64,000 nt of DNA from Bog-473 sp963824195 (GTDB lineage: Bacteria > Actinomycetota > Acidimicrobiia > Acidimicrobiales > RAAP-2). Where the stretch lies: positions 1 to 64,000 of the forward strand of contig CAWGOJ010000016.1 of assembly GCA_963824195.1 (NCBI GenBank). Reading direction: 5' to 3'. Below the pieces are notes generated by a model. It saw only the letters and a list, made by a program, of their open reading frames with translations. It was not told the origin of the DNA and made no database searches. The position numbers were made by a program, and so were the translations under genes. Each line of letters opens with the position of its first letter. The first letter of the stretch is position 1. Below are positions 42,882 to 50,665 of the stretch, one piece after another.

Positions 42882-43879
42882 GTGGAGTGGGTCGAAGTGG
42901 CGGGCAAGACCGTCGAGGAAGCAACCGAGCGGGCTCTGGACCAGCTGGGGGTGGCTGTCGGCGATGCCGAGGTCATCGTGGTCAACGAGCCCAAGACCGG
43001 GCTCTTCGGCCGCATGCGGGTCGAGGCCCGGGTGAGGGCGCGGGTGCGCCCCGTGGGCGCCCGGCCCCGGAGGGAGCGGCCCCGGCGCGCCGGTAAGTCG
43101 GTTGCCAGGGTGGTCAACGTCAGGGCTCGGGCGGGGGCTCCGAGTCCCGCCAGAAGCCCGCCGGATCTCCCGAGAGGGGTGAACGGTCCGACAGTGCGAG
43201 CGCCGCAGGACCCAACGGTCCGAAGGCCGCAACCGTGGGGACAGGCACCGGAACGAGCCGCTCGGCCCGTCGCCGGCGTAACCGCAGCAAGTCGGCCTCG
43301 GCCGACTCAGGGTCGAGGGAAGGCTCGAGGAACGGCTCCTCGGCGGGGCCGACCGCCGAGAGGGCTCCGCAACGGAGCACGGAACCGAAGGAGACAGAGG
43401 ACATGGCCGAGGGCATGACGCTCGAAGAGCAGGGTGAGATCGGGCGGGCGTTCCTGGCCGGCCTCCTGACCGAATTCGGCATGGAGGGCACGGTGGAGAC
43501 CCGCCTGCTCGACGAGGACACGGTCGAGATCGCGGCCATGGGTGAGGACCTGGGCATCCTGGTGGGCCCGCGCGGCTCGACGCTCAGTGCCCTGCAGGAC
43601 CTCACGCGGGCCGTGGTGCAGCGCCAGTGCCCGTCACGGACGGATCGCATCCTGGTCGACGTGGCCGGATACCGCGAGCGTCGCTCGGCCGCCCTCAAGC
43701 GGTTCAGCACGCAGATCGCCGAGGAAGTCGTGGCGTCGGGGCAGGAGAAGGCACTCGAGGCGATGAGCCCGGCCGACCGCAAGGCCGTGCACGACGCCGT
43801 CAACGAACTGCCCGGTGTCGTCACCCGCTCCGAGGGCGAGGACCCCAACCGCCACATCGTCATCGCACCCGCGGGCTGA
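42882..43879 (+). CDS. jag: KhpB/Jag RNA-binding protein, frameshifted between N-terminal and KH-R3H domains
   Basis: RNA-binding protein usually encoded after yidC. From GTG 42882 the Jag_N domain is read (EWVEVAGKTVEEATERALDQ and VNEPKTGLFGRMRVEARVRA). The disordered linker then changes frame near 43095-43110, and the KH domain (LGILVGPRGSTLSALQDLTR) and R3H domain (VDVAGYRERRSAALKRF, ending HIVIAPAG) continue in the frame that stops at 43879. A one-base loss (or two-base gain) explains it. An ATG at 43403 with an upstream GGAG could start a shorter KH-R3H protein, so the domain may still be made. Real lesion or sequencing error is undecided. Confidence 0.82.
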
Positions 43880-43889
43880 ATCGGCGCCG

Positions 43890-44564
43890 GTGCCCGGCGC
43901 CGACGAGGGGACCGAGTCCCCCACCCCACTGCACGAGATCCTCGCCGAGGCCCGTCAGGCTGGCTTCCTGGGCCCCGGGCCCATTGAGCCGCAGCTCCGC
44001 CACGCAGAGGGATTCACGGTGATCGCCCGACGCCTGGCCGCCGACGGCCCACCCAGGCCCCGCGTCCTCGACCTGGGATCCGGTGGCGGCCTCCCCGGCC
44101 TGGTCGTGGCGACCAGCTGGCCCGAGGCGACCGTGGACCTGCTCGAGTCCGGGGCCCGCCGGGCCGCCTTCCTGGAGCGGGCCACGAGCCGCCTGGGACT
44201 CGCCGGACGGGTGACGGTGCTGCACGAGCGGGCTGAGGTGTGCGGGCGGCAGGCGGGCTTCAGGGGTGGTTACGACGGGGTGCTGGCCCGGTCCTTCGGG
44301 CGCCCGGCGGTGGTGGCCGAATGTGCCGCGCCCCTCCTGAAGGTGGGTGGCTGGCTGGTGGTTTCCGAGCCGCCCCGGGGTGGCAATGCGGCACCGGCCG
44401 ACGACGGCCCCCGCTGGCCGCCCGACCCCCTCGGCCAGTTCGGCCTGGAGCCCCGTGAGGCGGTCCATGAGGAGTTCGACTACCGGATCCTGCGACAGAC
44501 AGTGCCCTGTCCCGACCGGTTCCCCCGCCGTAACGGCGTGCCGGCCAAGAGGCCGCTGTTCTAG
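43890..44564 (+). CDS. rsmG: 16S rRNA (guanine-527 N7) methyltransferase RsmG
   Basis: A 224-residue SAM-dependent methyltransferase that modifies G527 of 16S rRNA. Motif I is LDLGSGGGLPGLVVATSWP, followed by VDLLESGARRAAFLERA and YDGVLARSFG. The start is taken as GTG 43890, 10 bases after the jag stop; the longer frame from 43815 overlaps jag and looks like shadow. It is the last gene before the parS sites and parAB, the normal actinobacterial order. Confidence 0.92.
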   Translation: MPGADEGTESPTPLHEILAEARQAGFLGPGPIEPQLRHAEGFTVIARRLAADGPPRPRVLDLGSGGGLPGLVVATSWPEATVDLLESGARRAAFLERATSRLGLAGRVTVLHERAEVCGRQAGFRGGYDGVLARSFGRPAVVAECAAPLLKVGGWLVVSEPPRGGNAAPADDGPRWPPDPLGQFGLEPREAVHEEFDYRILRQTVPCPDRFPRRNGVPAKRPLF

Positions 44565-44607
44565 GCCTCTCGGCCGGCTCTGGGCGGGGACGGACTGTTC
44601 GACACGA

Positions 44608-44623
44608 TGTTCCACGTGAAACC
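44608..44623. promoter_or_regulatory. parS centromere site 1
   Basis: TGTTCCACGTGAAACC matches the 16-bp bacterial parS consensus (TGTTTCACGTGAAACA type) with the invariant CACGTG core. It lies 44 bases after the rsmG stop and about 134 bases before parA. ParB should nucleate and spread from here. Confidence 0.93.
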
Positions 44624-44665
44624 AAGGTGAACGCCCGGTGAACTCGGCTGTGCACCCCCCGCCCA

Positions 44666-44681
44666 GGTTCCACGTGGAACA
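44666..44681. promoter_or_regulatory. parS centromere site 2
   Basis: GGTTCCACGTGGAACA contains the perfect 14-bp palindrome GTTCCACGTGGAAC, a strong parS. Its centre is 58 bases from the centre of the first site. The pair lies about 4 kb from the probable origin and immediately upstream of parA, so ParB binding could also repress parAB. Confidence 0.94.
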
Positions 44682-44756
44682 ATCTCAAGTCTTGACCTAG
44701 GGACTCTGGCAGGCCAGGATAGGCGACGTGCCGCGGCAACTCGGAGGGTCTGCTTG

Positions 44757-46034
44757 ATGCGCATCAGGCGCCGGGACAGAGAAGCCCCCGAGACACCACA
44801 GTCCGCTCCAGAGCCCGCCCCGTACGATTACGACCGGGACACGCCCGCTGCCGGCGACGGTCCCACCTCGCTGGACCCGGTGAAGAGCCTTATCGTCGAG
44901 TCACCGCCGGACCAGGCAGCCGAAGCCGCTCCCCCACCCACCGCGGAGACGCCGGCCGTTTCCGGATCCGAGGTGCTCGCTCCCCCACCGGAGCCCCCGG
45001 AGCCGGCCGTGGCCACCGAGCCGGTGGAGGCCGTCAGCCAGGTCGAGGCCGGCGTCGAGGCCGAGCTGGAGGAGGCTGTAGTGTCGGTGCCGGCACCAGC
45101 CGAGGAGCCCCAGGCGGAGACAGTGCAGGCCCCGGAGCCGGAGCAGACGCCTACGACGCCTACGCCGGCAGCCGAGGAGGCCCCCATCATGCGATCCCCG
45201 TCGATCCGGGAGGACACCGCCGGGCTCCTCAACGGGGCGAAGCCCGCGGCCCGCGAGCTCCCCCGCGTCATCGCCATCGCCAACCAGAAGGGTGGCGTGG
45301 GCAAGACCACCACGACGGTGAATCTCGGGGCGGCCCTGGCCGAGATGGGCTACCGGGTCCTCGTGATCGACCTGGACCCCCAGGGCAACGCCACCACCGG
45401 CCTGGGGGTCGAGGCCCGCAACTTCGAGCTGTCGATGTACGACGTGATCATGCGGGACCAGCCCCTCGAGGACTGCATCGAGCCCACCAGCGTGAAGAAC
45501 CTCTTCGTGGCTCCGGCGACCATCGACCTGGCCGGCGTGGAGATCGAGCTCGTCCCTGCCTTCAGCCGGGAGCTGAAGCTCAAGCGGGCCATCGACACCG
45601 TGGTGGATGACTTTGACTTCGTCCTGATCGATTGCCCGCCCTCCCTGGGCCTCATCACGGTCAACGGGCTGGCCGCGGCGGACGAGGTGCTCGTCCCCAT
45701 TCAGTGCGAGTACTACGCCCTGGAGGGGCTGAGCCAGCTGCTGCGGAACGTGAACCTGGTCTCGTCCAACCTGAACGAGACGCTCGAGGTGACCACGATC
45801 GTGCTGACGATGTTCGACGCGCGGACCCGGCTCTCCGTCGATGTCGCCAACGAGGTGCGGGAGCACTTCTCTGAACGGGTCTGCCGGGCGGTGATCCCCC
45901 GCACGGTGCGGCTGTCCGAAGCACCTTCGTTCGGGCAGCCCATTACGGTCTTCGATCCTGCCTCGCGGGGTGCCGTGGCCTACCGCGAGCTGGCCAAGGA
46001 GGTGAGCAATGGCGCGCCGCAGCGGTCTCGGTAA
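44757..46034 (+). CDS. parA: Chromosome-partitioning ATPase ParA with long N-terminal extension
   Basis: A deviant-Walker ATPase that moves ParB-parS complexes. The ATPase core begins near residue 155 with VIAIANQKGGVGKTTTTVNL; LVIDLDPQGNATTG and FVLIDCPPSLGL follow. Ahead of it is an unusual extension of about 145 residues rich in Pro, Glu and Ala. The ATG at 44757 has GGAGGG at good spacing. Within the gene an ATG at 45189 also has a strong GAGGAGG 8 bases upstream and would give a 281-residue protein of normal ParA length, so two products are possible. It overlaps parB by 26 bases. Confidence 0.94.
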   Translation: MRIRRRDREAPETPQSAPEPAPYDYDRDTPAAGDGPTSLDPVKSLIVESPPDQAAEAAPPPTAETPAVSGSEVLAPPPEPPEPAVATEPVEAVSQVEAGVEAELEEAVVSVPAPAEEPQAETVQAPEPEQTPTTPTPAAEEAPIMRSPSIREDTAGLLNGAKPAARELPRVIAIANQKGGVGKTTTTVNLGAALAEMGYRVLVIDLDPQGNATTGLGVEARNFELSMYDVIMRDQPLEDCIEPTSVKNLFVAPATIDLAGVEIELVPAFSRELKLKRAIDTVVDDFDFVLIDCPPSLGLITVNGLAAADEVLVPIQCEYYALEGLSQLLRNVNLVSSNLNETLEVTTIVLTMFDARTRLSVDVANEVREHFSERVCRAVIPRTVRLSEAPSFGQPITVFDPASRGAVAYRELAKEVSNGAPQRSR

Positions 46035-46962
46035 AGGGCTGAGCGCTCTCATTCCGAGCGAAGCGACCGGAGAGACGGACTCCCTGCTCCGGGTGGTGCC
46101 GATCTCGCACATCCGACCCAACGTCTTCCAGCCCCGCAGCCACTTCGACGAGGAGTCGATGGCGGCGCTGGCGTCCTCCATCAAGGCGGTGGGCCTGCTC
46201 CAGCCCGTCCTCGTGCGCGAGCTGCACGACGAGGCGGAGACGTACGAGCTCATCGCGGGGGAGCGGCGCTGGCGGGCGGCCCGGCGGGCCGGCCTGCAGA
46301 CGATTCCCGTGCTGGTCCAGGTGGCCGACGACGTGGCCAGCCTGGAGCAGGCGCTGGTGGAGAACCTCCACCGGGTCGACCTCAACGCGCTGGAGGAGGC
46401 GGCCGCCTACCAGCAGCTCATCGACGAGTTCGGGCTGACCCACGAGCAGGTGGCGACGCGGATGGGCAAGGGACGGGCGACCGTCACCAACACCCTGCGC
46501 CTCTTGCAGTTGCCGGCGGGGGCCCAGCGGGCCCTGGCCGAGCGGACGATCTCGGCGGGTCACGCCCGTGCCCTGCTCGGGACGCCGGACCGGGCCCTCC
46601 AGGAGAAGCTGGTGCAGCGGGTCGTGGACGAGGGCTTGACGGTTCGCGCCGTGGAGGAGCTGGTGCGCGACGGCGGCTCCGAGCTGCGTGTCGTTCCCCC
46701 CGAGCCCGAACCGGCCCCCCCGCCGGCGCCGGAGCCCGGTACGACCTCAGGTGTGACCGAGCCGAGTGGGCGCCGGCCGCCGGCCCGCAAGCTCCCCGAG
46801 CCGGGCGTGCTCGAGCTCGAGGACCTGCTCTCGACCTACCTCAACACCAGGGTCAAGGTGGATATCCAGAACCGGCGGGGCCGCCTCGTGGTCGAATTCG
46901 CCACCCTCGAGGACCTCGAGCGGATCTACCGCGCCATGGTCGGCGACGGCGGCGTCGCGTAG
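46009..46962 (+). CDS. parB: Chromosome-partitioning protein ParB
   Basis: A 317-residue CTP-dependent clamp that binds parS. It has the N-terminal RSGLGKGLSALIP peptide that touches ParA, and the CTP-binding ParB/Srx domain with IRPNVFQPRSHFDEE and IAGERRWRAARRAGL. The helix-turn-helix region reads TRMGKGRATVTNTLRLLQLP, and a C-terminal dimerisation domain ends ATLEDLERIYRAM. A Pro-rich linker lies near 230-255. It starts inside the end of parA. Two parS sites are upstream of parA. Confidence 0.95.
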   Translation: MARRSGLGKGLSALIPSEATGETDSLLRVVPISHIRPNVFQPRSHFDEESMAALASSIKAVGLLQPVLVRELHDEAETYELIAGERRWRAARRAGLQTIPVLVQVADDVASLEQALVENLHRVDLNALEEAAAYQQLIDEFGLTHEQVATRMGKGRATVTNTLRLLQLPAGAQRALAERTISAGHARALLGTPDRALQEKLVQRVVDEGLTVRAVEELVRDGGSELRVVPPEPEPAPPPAPEPGTTSGVTEPSGRRPPARKLPEPGVLELEDLLSTYLNTRVKVDIQNRRGRLVVEFATLEDLERIYRAMVGDGGVA

Positions 46963-46992
46963 TTCACACAACCGTCAAGGGTCGGTTCAGCC

Positions 46993-47025
46993 TCATCCAC
47001 AACCTGTGCATGACGTTGTGGATTG
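46993..47025. terminator. Inverted repeat of DnaA-box-like sequence between convergent parB and cwlM-like gene
   Basis: ATCCACAAC (46995-47003) and GTTGTGGAT (47015-47023) form a perfect 9-bp inverted repeat with an 11-base loop in the 173-base convergent gap. It could be a bidirectional terminator, although no T-run follows. Each arm is also a one-mismatch DnaA box (TCATCCACA and CAATCCACA), so it may equally be a paired DnaA site. The rest of the gap shows nothing. Confidence 0.45.
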
Positions 47026-47135
47026 TCACCCTGTTCACCTGCCGGAAGGTTTGATCGCGCAACCGTCGCCGAGGGCGCCGGGTCGCCAGATGGGCCTCCG
47101 CTACGCTCTGCACGGGGGTTGCCGATTACCGGTAA

Positions 47136-48107
47136 TCAGTCCCAGGAGGCGTCAGCCCAGTGCCCCAGCGCGGCGGAGATCGCCGCCGCCAGGGCGGGTG
47201 CCTGCTCGACCACCGTGCTCGCCGGGCCCACCTCGACCAGCACTGCAGGCATGCGGGTCTCGCGTAGGAGGGGCACCGACATGCCGTGCACGCCGGCATC
47301 GGCCACGCCGAGGGCCTCGGGGACGGTGCCCTGGACCAGCTCGGCCAGCGCCCGTCCACCCGGCGACTCGTCGTGGGTGCCGGACCAGAAGGCGGTGCGA
47401 CAGGCCGAGGCCGAAGGGTTCAGGCGCAGCCCCACGAAGACGTCGACGTCGAGCTCGTTGGCCTCCTTGGCCTGCACGGCGTCGTCTGGGTGGTGCAGCT
47501 CGGTGACCCGGGTCCCTCCGAGAGTGAGCCGCCGCCGCAACGCGCCGGTCACGCTGCCCAGGCCGCCGCTCTCGCCCACGGCAACGTGGCGTCCCCGCAG
47601 GGTGTGGGGTGCGTCGCGCAGGGCGGCGCGGGCCCGTACGGCGGAGACGAGCTCAGGCTCGTGGTGACGGCTCTCGAGCCTCAACAGCTGCTGGAGGGTC
47701 GCGCCGCCGACGATGCCGTCCACGGGGAGGCCGGCGTTGCGCTGGAACTCGCCCAACGCCCGCACGGTGGCGTCGCCCAGGATCCCGTCCACCCGGCCGG
47801 TATCGAAGCCCAGGGTGCACAGGCGCTGCTGCAGTTCGGCGACGTCGTCACCCCGCAGCATCGGGGTCCGGCGGTAGAGGAAGCGGTCACCCAGCCGGAA
47901 ACCGGCCTCCACCAGCGTGTTCCAGGTCTGCACGCCGCAGATCCCGTCCACCCGGAGGCCGCGCAGGCGCTGGAAGGCCTCGAGCGCAGCCCGGGTGGCG
48001 GGACCGAAAATTCCGTCAGCACCGACCGGCGCCCCGGGGAGGATGGCGGTCAGGCGGTGCTGGACGTCGGAGACCGCGTCGCCGCGGTCGCCGACAGTGA
48101 GGGGCAG
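47136..48107 (-). CDS. CwlM-like peptidoglycan-binding protein with degenerate amidase domain
   Basis: About 324 residues with two peptidoglycan-binding domains (GDRGDAVSDVQHRL...GIFGPATRAALEAFQRLRG, and RGDDVAELQQRLCTLGFDTG...DATVRALGEFQRN), then an N-acetylmuramoyl-L-alanine amidase_3-like domain. The zinc ligands appear lost: the usual DPGHGG is VGESGGLG and the usual SIHAN is VGLRLN. There is no signal peptide, as in mycobacterial CwlM, which regulates peptidoglycan synthesis from inside the cell. No ATG, GTG or TTG fits the N-terminus; the likely start is CTG 48107, 2 bases after the trxA stop, translated by coupling. Function as a regulator is inference. Confidence 0.8.
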   Translation of the reverse strand: MPLTVGDRGDAVSDVQHRLTAILPGAPVGADGIFGPATRAALEAFQRLRGLRVDGICGVQTWNTLVEAGFRLGDRFLYRRTPMLRGDDVAELQQRLCTLGFDTGRVDGILGDATVRALGEFQRNAGLPVDGIVGGATLQQLLRLESRHHEPELVSAVRARAALRDAPHTLRGRHVAVGESGGLGSVTGALRRRLTLGGTRVTELHHPDDAVQAKEANELDVDVFVGLRLNPSASACRTAFWSGTHDESPGGRALAELVQGTVPEALGVADAGVHGMSVPLLRETRMPAVLVEVGPASTVVEQAPALAAAISAALGHWADASWD

Positions 48108-48109
48108 GC

Positions 48110-48436
48110 CTACAGGTAGGCCGAGATCTCCTCGAGCAGCGCGCCCTTGGGCTTCGCCCCGATCACCCGTAGCTGGGGCTCGCCGTCCTTGAACAGGATC
48201 AGCGTCGGAATGCTCATCACGTCGAAACGACGGGTCACGTCCAGGTTGTCGTCGATGTTCAGCTTGCTGATCCGGATCTTGCCCGCCTGCTCCTCGGCGA
48301 TCTCTTCGAGGACCGGGGAGATCATCTTGCACGGGCCGCACCATTCCGCCCAGAAATCCACCAGGACTGGGACGTCCGAACTCTTGACATGCTCGTCAAA
48401 GGTAGCGTCGGTCAGAGTCTCGATCTTCTCGCTCAT
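48110..48436 (-). CDS. trxA: Thioredoxin
   Basis: A 108-residue thioredoxin with the WCGPC redox site (about 32-36) in VLVDFWAEWCGPCKM and the cis-proline loop SIPTLILFKDGE. Full length and intact. AAGGAGATGCC precedes ATG 48436. It follows trxB by 52 bases and precedes the CwlM-like gene, the conserved actinobacterial trxB-trxA-cwlM order. It keeps cytoplasmic disulfides reduced. Confidence 0.96.
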   Translation of the reverse strand: MSEKIETLTDATFDEHVKSSDVPVLVDFWAEWCGPCKMISPVLEEIAEEQAGKIRISKLNIDDNLDVTRRFDVMSIPTLILFKDGEPQLRVIGAKPKGALLEEISAYL

Positions 48437-48488
48437 GGCATCTCCTTGTCAGAGGGTGCAACAGCGCCCCGCCCGGATCTGTTCCCGG

Positions 48489-49451
48489 TCACTCCCCGCG
48501 CATCTCGAGCCAGCGCTCGGCGTCGATGGCGGCCATGCAGCCCGACCCGGCGGACGTGACCGCCTGCCGGTAGTAGTCGTCCTGCACGTCGCCGCAGGCG
48601 AAGACGCCGTCCACGCTGGTCCGGGTGGTGGCGTCGAAGGTCTTGACGTAGCCGTTGGCCTCCAGCTCGACCTGGCCCTTGAGCAGGGAGCTGTTGGGCT
48701 CGTGGCCGATGGCGACGAAGAGGCCGGTGGCGCCGAGCTCGGACGCCTCTCCGGTGACCGTGTCCAGGAGGCGCAGCCCGCTGACCTTGGTGTCCCCGAG
48801 GATGTCGGTCACGACCGAGTTCCAGGCGAAGTCGATCTTGGGGTTGGCGAAGGCGCGCTCCTGCATGATCTTGGAGGCCCGCAGCTCTTCGCGCCGGTGG
48901 ATCACGGTGACCTTGGAGCCGAAGCGAGTCAGGAAGATCGCCTCTTCGAGGGCCGAGTCGCCGCCGCCCGCCACGGCGATGTGCTGGTCCCGGAAGAAGA
49001 AGCCGTCGCAGGTGGCGCAGGTGGACACGCCGTAGCCGAGGAGCCGGTCCTCGTTGGGGATGCCGAGCATGAGCGCGCGGGCGCCGGTGGCGGCGATGAG
49101 CGCGTCGGCCTGCAGCGTCGGCTCCGCGGCGTCCGGATCACCCACCCAGATGTGGAAGGGCCAGGGGGAGACGTCGATGCGGCTGACCTTGGCGGTGCGC
49201 AGCTCCGCATCGAAGCGCAGGGCCTGGGCCCGCATGATCCCCATGAGCTCGGGCCCCATGATGCCGTCGACGAAGCCGGGGTAGTTCTCCACCTCGGTGG
49301 TCAGCATGAGCTGGCCGCCGGGCTGGTCGCTGGTCGAGGAAGGCTCACCCTCGATCACGAGCGGTGCCAGCTGGGCGCGGGCGGAGTACAGGGCGGCCGT
49401 GAGCCCGGCCGGCCCGCTGCCGATGATGACGACTTTGCGGCGCTCAGGCAT
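48489..49451 (-). CDS. trxB: Thioredoxin reductase
   Basis: A 320-residue FAD/NADPH flavoprotein that reduces thioredoxin. FAD binding is VVIIGSGPAGLTAALYSARA, the redox-active disulfide is CATCDG (about 138-143), NADPH binding is VAGGGDSALEEA, and the C-terminal FAD motif is VFACGDVQDDYYRQAVTSAG. The ATG at 49451 is preferred over the upstream start at 49466. It overlaps the 3' end of the small membrane-protein gene by 8 bases. Confidence 0.95.
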   Translation of the reverse strand: MPERRKVVIIGSGPAGLTAALYSARAQLAPLVIEGEPSSTSDQPGGQLMLTTEVENYPGFVDGIMGPELMGIMRAQALRFDAELRTAKVSRIDVSPWPFHIWVGDPDAAEPTLQADALIAATGARALMLGIPNEDRLLGYGVSTCATCDGFFFRDQHIAVAGGGDSALEEAIFLTRFGSKVTVIHRREELRASKIMQERAFANPKIDFAWNSVVTDILGDTKVSGLRLLDTVTGEASELGATGLFVAIGHEPNSSLLKGQVELEANGYVKTFDATTRTSVDGVFACGDVQDDYYRQAVTSAGSGCMAAIDAERWLEMRGE

Positions 49452-49746
49452 CGGGCGGCACGCCACGGCGTGAGTACAGGACGGCGCCGACGGCGGAGAA
49501 GATGAGCCCGAGCACGATGTAGGAGGCCCAGATCCTGTGCCCGGCGATCGTGGTCACTCGGATGAAGCCGACGCAGAAGAGGACGACGACGGTGATGGCG
49601 ACCACCGCGATCACGACCCCGAAGACGATGCCCCGCGCGGCGACGATGGCCGGTCGGATGGCCTTGTCGTTGACGGTGGCGACCACCGTGTCGATCGTGT
49701 CGAGGGCACGGTCCGACAGCACGTCCCCGAAGTCGTTCTCTGCCAC
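49444..49746 (-). CDS. Small two-helix membrane protein
   Basis: A 100-residue hypothetical protein. A polar N-terminus (about 35 residues) is followed by two transmembrane helices (GIVFGVVIAVVAITVVVLFC, and a second near 72-92) and a basic end. It looks like the phage-holin/DUF-type membrane proteins seen beside trxB in actinobacteria, but I do not recognise a named family. It overlaps trxB by 8 bases. A TAGTCT box at 49753-49758 lies 6 bases before the GTG start, suggesting a leaderless transcript that begins the trxB-trxA operon. Confidence 0.75.
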   Translation of the reverse strand: MAENDFGDVLSDRALDTIDTVVATVNDKAIRPAIVAARGIVFGVVIAVVAITVVVLFCVGFIRVTTIAGHRIWASYIVLGLIFSAVGAVLYSRRGVPPDA

Positions 49747-49755
49747 GGCGTGAGA

Positions 49756-50616
49756 CTACCCGGCGGTCCCGGATGTCCTGGCGGGCACGATGTAGCAGAC
49801 CCCGACCGTGTTGGGCCCCGCGTGGGTTCCCACCACCGGCCCGAGGTCGACCAGCACCAGGGGGTGCTCGGTGGCGATGTCCGCCAGCGCCGCCAGGACC
49901 TCGGGAAGGTCGTCGCAGGCGCCGTCGGCCACGGCGAGCCTTTCGAGCGGCGCGTCGGCCGCCACCTTGGTGCTCAAGTAGGCCAGCGCGCGGGTGCGGG
50001 TGCGCTGCTTGGACTCCTCGGCCACCTCGCCGTCCTTGAGCTGGATCACCGGTTTGATGTTCAACAGCGAACCGAGCAGGGCGCGGGCCCCGCCGATGCG
50101 GCCGCCGCGTTGGAGGAATTCGAGACCGCCCAGCACCCCGTAGATGCGGGTGCGCGGGATGCGGTCCTCGGTGGCGGCCACCAGTTCGTCCAGGCCGGCG
50201 CCGGCGCCGGCCTCCTCGGCTGCTGCGATCACCAGCAGGCCCTGGCCCATGGTGAGCGAGAAGGTGTCGATGACGCGCACGGGCACGGCGCTGAACGATT
50301 CCGCCGCCGTCACGGCCGAGCTGTAGGTCCCTGACACCTTCGACGAGATGGTCAGGCACAGTACGGCGTCGGCCCCCTCGTCGACGGCCTGCTGGAAGGC
50401 GGCCTGGAAGGCACCGGGGGAGGGCGCCGCGGTCTCGGGCAGGGCGCTCTTGCCGCGGCAGCGGTCCCAGAACTCCTCCGGGCTGAGCTGGCGGCGGTCC
50501 TGGAGTTCCTCGTCCCCGAAGCGGATGGTCAGCGGCACCACGATGACGCCGTGCTCCTTGACGAGCTGGTCGGTCAGGTCGCAGGCGCTGTCGGTCACGA
50601 TGTGGACGCCGGGCAT
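49756..50616 (-). CDS. DegV-family fatty-acid-binding protein
   Basis: A 286-residue member of the DegV/FakB family, which binds a single fatty acid, and in Firmicutes presents it to the kinase FakA. The N-terminus IVTDSACDLTDQLVKEHGV, the central SKVSGTYSSAV and GGLEFLQRGGRIGGARALLG are diagnostic. The ATG at 50616 is the start; the longer frame to 51000 is shadow of murJ. No FakA-like kinase is in the window, so whether it feeds phospholipid synthesis here is unknown. Confidence 0.9.
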   Translation of the reverse strand: MPGVHIVTDSACDLTDQLVKEHGVIVVPLTIRFGDEELQDRRQLSPEEFWDRCRGKSALPETAAPSPGAFQAAFQQAVDEGADAVLCLTISSKVSGTYSSAVTAAESFSAVPVRVIDTFSLTMGQGLLVIAAAEEAGAGAGLDELVAATEDRIPRTRIYGVLGGLEFLQRGGRIGGARALLGSLLNIKPVIQLKDGEVAEESKQRTRTRALAYLSTKVAADAPLERLAVADGACDDLPEVLAALADIATEHPLVLVDLGPVVGTHAGPNTVGVCYIVPARTSGTAG

Positions 50617-50665
50617 GCGACGAGTCTTGCACGGGCGAACCTGTGCCATCGGGCCCAACGGCGGT

